A program made the translations under genes and the position numbers. The notes below the pieces were generated by a model, which was not told the origin of the DNA, ran no database searches, and saw only the letters and a program-made list of their open reading frames with translations. Source: Actinomycetota bacterium (GTDB lineage Bacteria > Actinomycetota > Actinomycetes > S36-B12). Taken from it: a DNA stretch of 64,000 nucleotides. Positions 62,090-64,000 of the stretch are shown here, piece by piece (position 1 is the stretch's first letter; each line of letters starts with the position of its first letter). The stretch covers positions 45,538 to 109,537 of the forward strand of contig JAUSNB010000039.1 in NCBI GenBank assembly GCA_030645615.1, written 5' to 3'.

Positions 62090-63574
62090 TCAGCCGGCTT
62101 CTGCAGTTACGTAGTCCTTCGCCCAGGCGTAGCCGTAGGCATCGTCGCCCATTACGTCGGGAGTCAGCCCCATGTACGCGAGCGCACCTCCGAGATCGGG
62201 GGGGAGAATCTCCCCTCCGATGAACCGATCGACGAAACTCCGATGGCCCGCGTAGCGCTCAGGATCCTGCTCGAAGCACCACTGTGATATTTCCGAATCG
62301 AAGCTATACAGGCGCTCCTTGTAGACGAGTTGATGGGGCTCAAGATCGTGTCGCGACATGGCGGAGCCGATTGGCAGCTGGGTCAGGTTGCACAGTGACG
62401 GAAGAGTCACAGGGAGCGTGTCTTGAATCCGATCATCGTTGACGTTCTTGATGATCTCATCCCACATGACTCCCCAGTTGTCCTCCCAGGTCGGGTACTT
62501 CTCCCGCAGCCACTCTCGTTCGTCCTTTGAGACTCCTGCGTTGGGCTTCCAGAAGAGCGTGGGGCGCCAGTACCAAGTCCCGATATGCAACGCGTGGTGC
62601 CCGTTCTCCAAGGAGTGCATGAACTGATCCCAATACCACGGCTTCTTGAGCCCATAGTCCTCAAGAATGCGTTCGTGGTGATTCACTATCCACTCAAGCA
62701 TGAACTCCTTGAATGACATCTTGCGCTGATCAAGCGGCGTGTAGTAGTCCATCGCAGGTCCAGTGAGTACCTGAAACAGTCGGGTCGATCGCCAGAACGC
62801 GACGTCTAGCGATGTTTGTGCGCGCGCCGGATCTGTTTCCATCAGCACCGCCAGGGTCGGAAAGCCAACCTGTGCGTGGCGCGCCTCATCAGTCTGGATC
62901 GAGGAGAGTAGGTTCGACCAGTTGACGTCACCGGCGGCCATTGCATCCGCCGCGAGCGCAACGAACTGAATGTTCGTAAAGCCGTGTTCGACCGTAAGGC
63001 TCGCGGCGAGCGATGCTTCCACGCAGTCCGCGCTGAGCATAATGTCATCGAAGAAGTTCTTGACGGCGAGGACGCCCCATTCATTGGTATGGAAGGCCTT
63101 TTGTGCCCAGTCGAATCTCGGATCAAACTTAAGGAGGTCGTGTGAGAAGAGAAGGTCAAGTTGGGCATGGCGGGTCTCGTCGAGCATGCCGAACACACCG
63201 AGATTACGCCAACGTGGCGACGGGGCAAACCGACAGAAGCGACTCTGCATCGTGACCGCCATTTGCTCGACCATGCAGGTTGTACCCATGTGGAGGTGGG
63301 ATGCTGCGACGTGTCCTGCATCTAGCTTCTCGTAGACCCCCGCGCGCATCATGGCGCTCCTCACCGCCTTGACACCGGACTCCTTCTCCCGCTGAATACG
63401 GACGTAGTCCCGGTATGACACGCGGAACGGCTCATCCCATGCCTGCCATGCGTCGGCGGATTCCGCGCCGACTCCGCTCCAGCGAGCGGGAAACGCGTCA
63501 GACGCTTCCACATACGTGAAAGTCCAGTCCAGGTCGCGCGACGTGTCATACCAGTCGTCTCGGTTCAGCAACAT
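62090..63574 (-). CDS. soluble di-iron monooxygenase alpha subunit (toluene-4-monooxygenase type)
   Basis: The 494-residue hydroxylase has all six iron ligands: Glu103 (CMVEQMAV), Glu133 and His136 (LDETRHAQ), Glu196 (TVEHGFTN), Glu230 and His233 (TDEARHAQ). Each is one position before the T4moH residue. Thr200 is kept. Pocket positions differ from T4moH as I recall it: Ile100 becomes Thr, Gly103 becomes Val and Phe196 becomes Val, with Phe205 retained. This suggests a substrate other than toluene, for instance an alkene. It is the first gene of the operon, with GAGGAAAGGG upstream of ATG 63,574. Confidence 0.9.
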   Translation of the reverse strand: MLLNRDDWYDTSRDLDWTFTYVEASDAFPARWSGVGAESADAWQAWDEPFRVSYRDYVRIQREKESGVKAVRSAMMRAGVYEKLDAGHVAASHLHMGTTCMVEQMAVTMQSRFCRFAPSPRWRNLGVFGMLDETRHAQLDLLFSHDLLKFDPRFDWAQKAFHTNEWGVLAVKNFFDDIMLSADCVEASLAASLTVEHGFTNIQFVALAADAMAAGDVNWSNLLSSIQTDEARHAQVGFPTLAVLMETDPARAQTSLDVAFWRSTRLFQVLTGPAMDYYTPLDQRKMSFKEFMLEWIVNHHERILEDYGLKKPWYWDQFMHSLENGHHALHIGTWYWRPTLFWKPNAGVSKDEREWLREKYPTWEDNWGVMWDEIIKNVNDDRIQDTLPVTLPSLCNLTQLPIGSAMSRHDLEPHQLVYKERLYSFDSEISQWCFEQDPERYAGHRSFVDRFIGGEILPPDLGGALAYMGLTPDVMGDDAYGYAWAKDYVTAEAG

Positions 63575-63595
63575 CGATGAATCCCTTTCCTCGTC

Positions 63596-63812
63596 TTAGA
63601 ACTCAAGATGCTCGGCATGCATTGCGGAGCGAAGTCGGTACATTTCGTGCGCGTCCTGGAAGTTCTCGGACGCGACGACGCGACGACTCACCGTGAATGG
63701 CCGAGAGGTCTGACTTGGACCACCGGCCGACGCCTCACCCCGAAATGTCGGCTGACGCGTACGGCCGACGCACAGTTGGGTTGACGCGCAACGTAGAACC
63801 GGTCTTCCAGGC
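63596..63812 (-). pseudogene. C-terminal fragment of unknown gene cut by IS
   Basis: An open frame ending at 63,596 reads ...SRRVVASENFQDAHEMYRLR and then SAMHAEHLEF stop, a plausible protein end just 22 bases before the monooxygenase alpha start. It has no start codon before the IS end at 63,813. No family is recognised. It may be the 3' end of a gene once part of the same operon. Confidence 0.35.
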
Positions 63813-64000
63813 TGTCGACGCCGACTGAATACTGACCCCGTAGTGCCGATGGAAAGTGGACCCCCTCCTCAACGATTGAGGAGTGATCACCGTGGAGAAC
63901 TGGGCCGAGATCCGTCGTCTGCATCGGGCGGAGGGAGTGCCGATCAAGGCGATCGCGCGGCGGTTGGGGATCTCCAGGAACGCGGTCCGGCGGGCGTTGG
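63813..64000 (+). mobile_element. insertion sequence (IS21-like), left end, cut by window edge
   Basis: TGTCGACGCCGACTGA, then repeated GACCCC/GGACCCCC blocks and a transposase start at 63,892, the layout of IS21-family left ends. The element continues past the window. It lies upstream of the monooxygenase operon and may have displaced or replaced its promoter (inference). Confidence 0.6.
63892..64000 (+). CDS. istA: IS21-like transposase IstA, N-terminal part
   Basis: GTG 63,892 begins MENWAEIRRLHRAEGVPIKA, then IARRLGISRNAVRRAL, the helix-turn-helix of IstA-type transposases. The gene runs off the window. The ribosome site is GAGGAG 11 bases upstream. Confidence 0.7.
   Translation, partial: MENWAEIRRLHRAEGVPIKAIARRLGISRNAVRRAL

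Overview
The window is high-GC DNA with actinobacterial gene families (DUF4192, SCO6880-type conjugation protein, MobF relaxase, crotonyl-CoA carboxylase/reductase operon), so the host is most likely an actinomycete. The genus cannot be fixed from the sequence. It divides into a mobile part (about 1-43,400) and a catabolic part (about 43,700-63,600), with an insertion sequence starting at the right edge.

Mobile part. Positions 1-7,845 are the right part of one integrative element: a block of seven genes (DUF4192 protein, two unknown genes, pentapeptide-repeat protein, divergent XRE regulator, two unknown genes) followed by xis and an intact tyrosine integrase. Next come a two-gene TIR/three-helix membrane protein unit (7,969-9,149), a displaced 3' half of tRNA-Lys (9,603-9,646), a small IS remnant, an ImmA-like protease/XRE regulator pair and a three-gene ubiquitin-like conjugation module (11,170-12,981). 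A second, diverged copy of the seven-gene block (13,496-19,621) then leads into a full conjugation region: a three-domain wall hydrolase, a VirB2-like pilin, VirB6-like, SCO6880, VirB4-like and VirD4-like proteins, a MobF relaxase on the minus strand, cell-surface proteins and a TetR regulator. A single-chain restriction-modification enzyme, a truncated integrase and a displaced tRNA-Thr 3' half (43,348-43,392) end this element. Nine copies of a structured leader-like repeat sit just upstream of genes of these elements.

Catabolic part. A minus-strand operon (ccr, ecm, CitE-type lyase, acyl-CoA dehydrogenase, 3-hydroxybutyryl-CoA dehydrogenase; 50,130 to 43,700) encodes much of the ethylmalonyl-CoA pathway; ecm carries a one-base frameshift. 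Divergent from it, behind a FadR-like palindrome, are hcmB, an acyl-CoA ligase, a MeaB-type GTPase, hcmA and electron-transfer flavoprotein genes. HcmA has the Ile/Asp pair diagnostic of 2-hydroxyisobutyryl-CoA mutase. A convergent minus-strand operon encodes a six-gene toluene-4-monooxygenase-type di-iron monooxygenase plus an aldehyde-dehydrogenase-like protein without the catalytic residues.

Together the genes suggest growth on a branched C4 compound such as isobutene or a tert-butyl compound. Monooxygenase attack would lead, through steps not encoded here, to 2-hydroxyisobutyrate. The ligase would make the CoA thioester, the mutase would convert it to 3-hydroxybutyryl-CoA, and the dehydrogenase and ethylmalonyl-CoA genes would carry the product into central metabolism. 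This part is visibly lower in GC than the conjugative part and lies between an attachment-site remnant and an IS, which fits acquisition by transfer.
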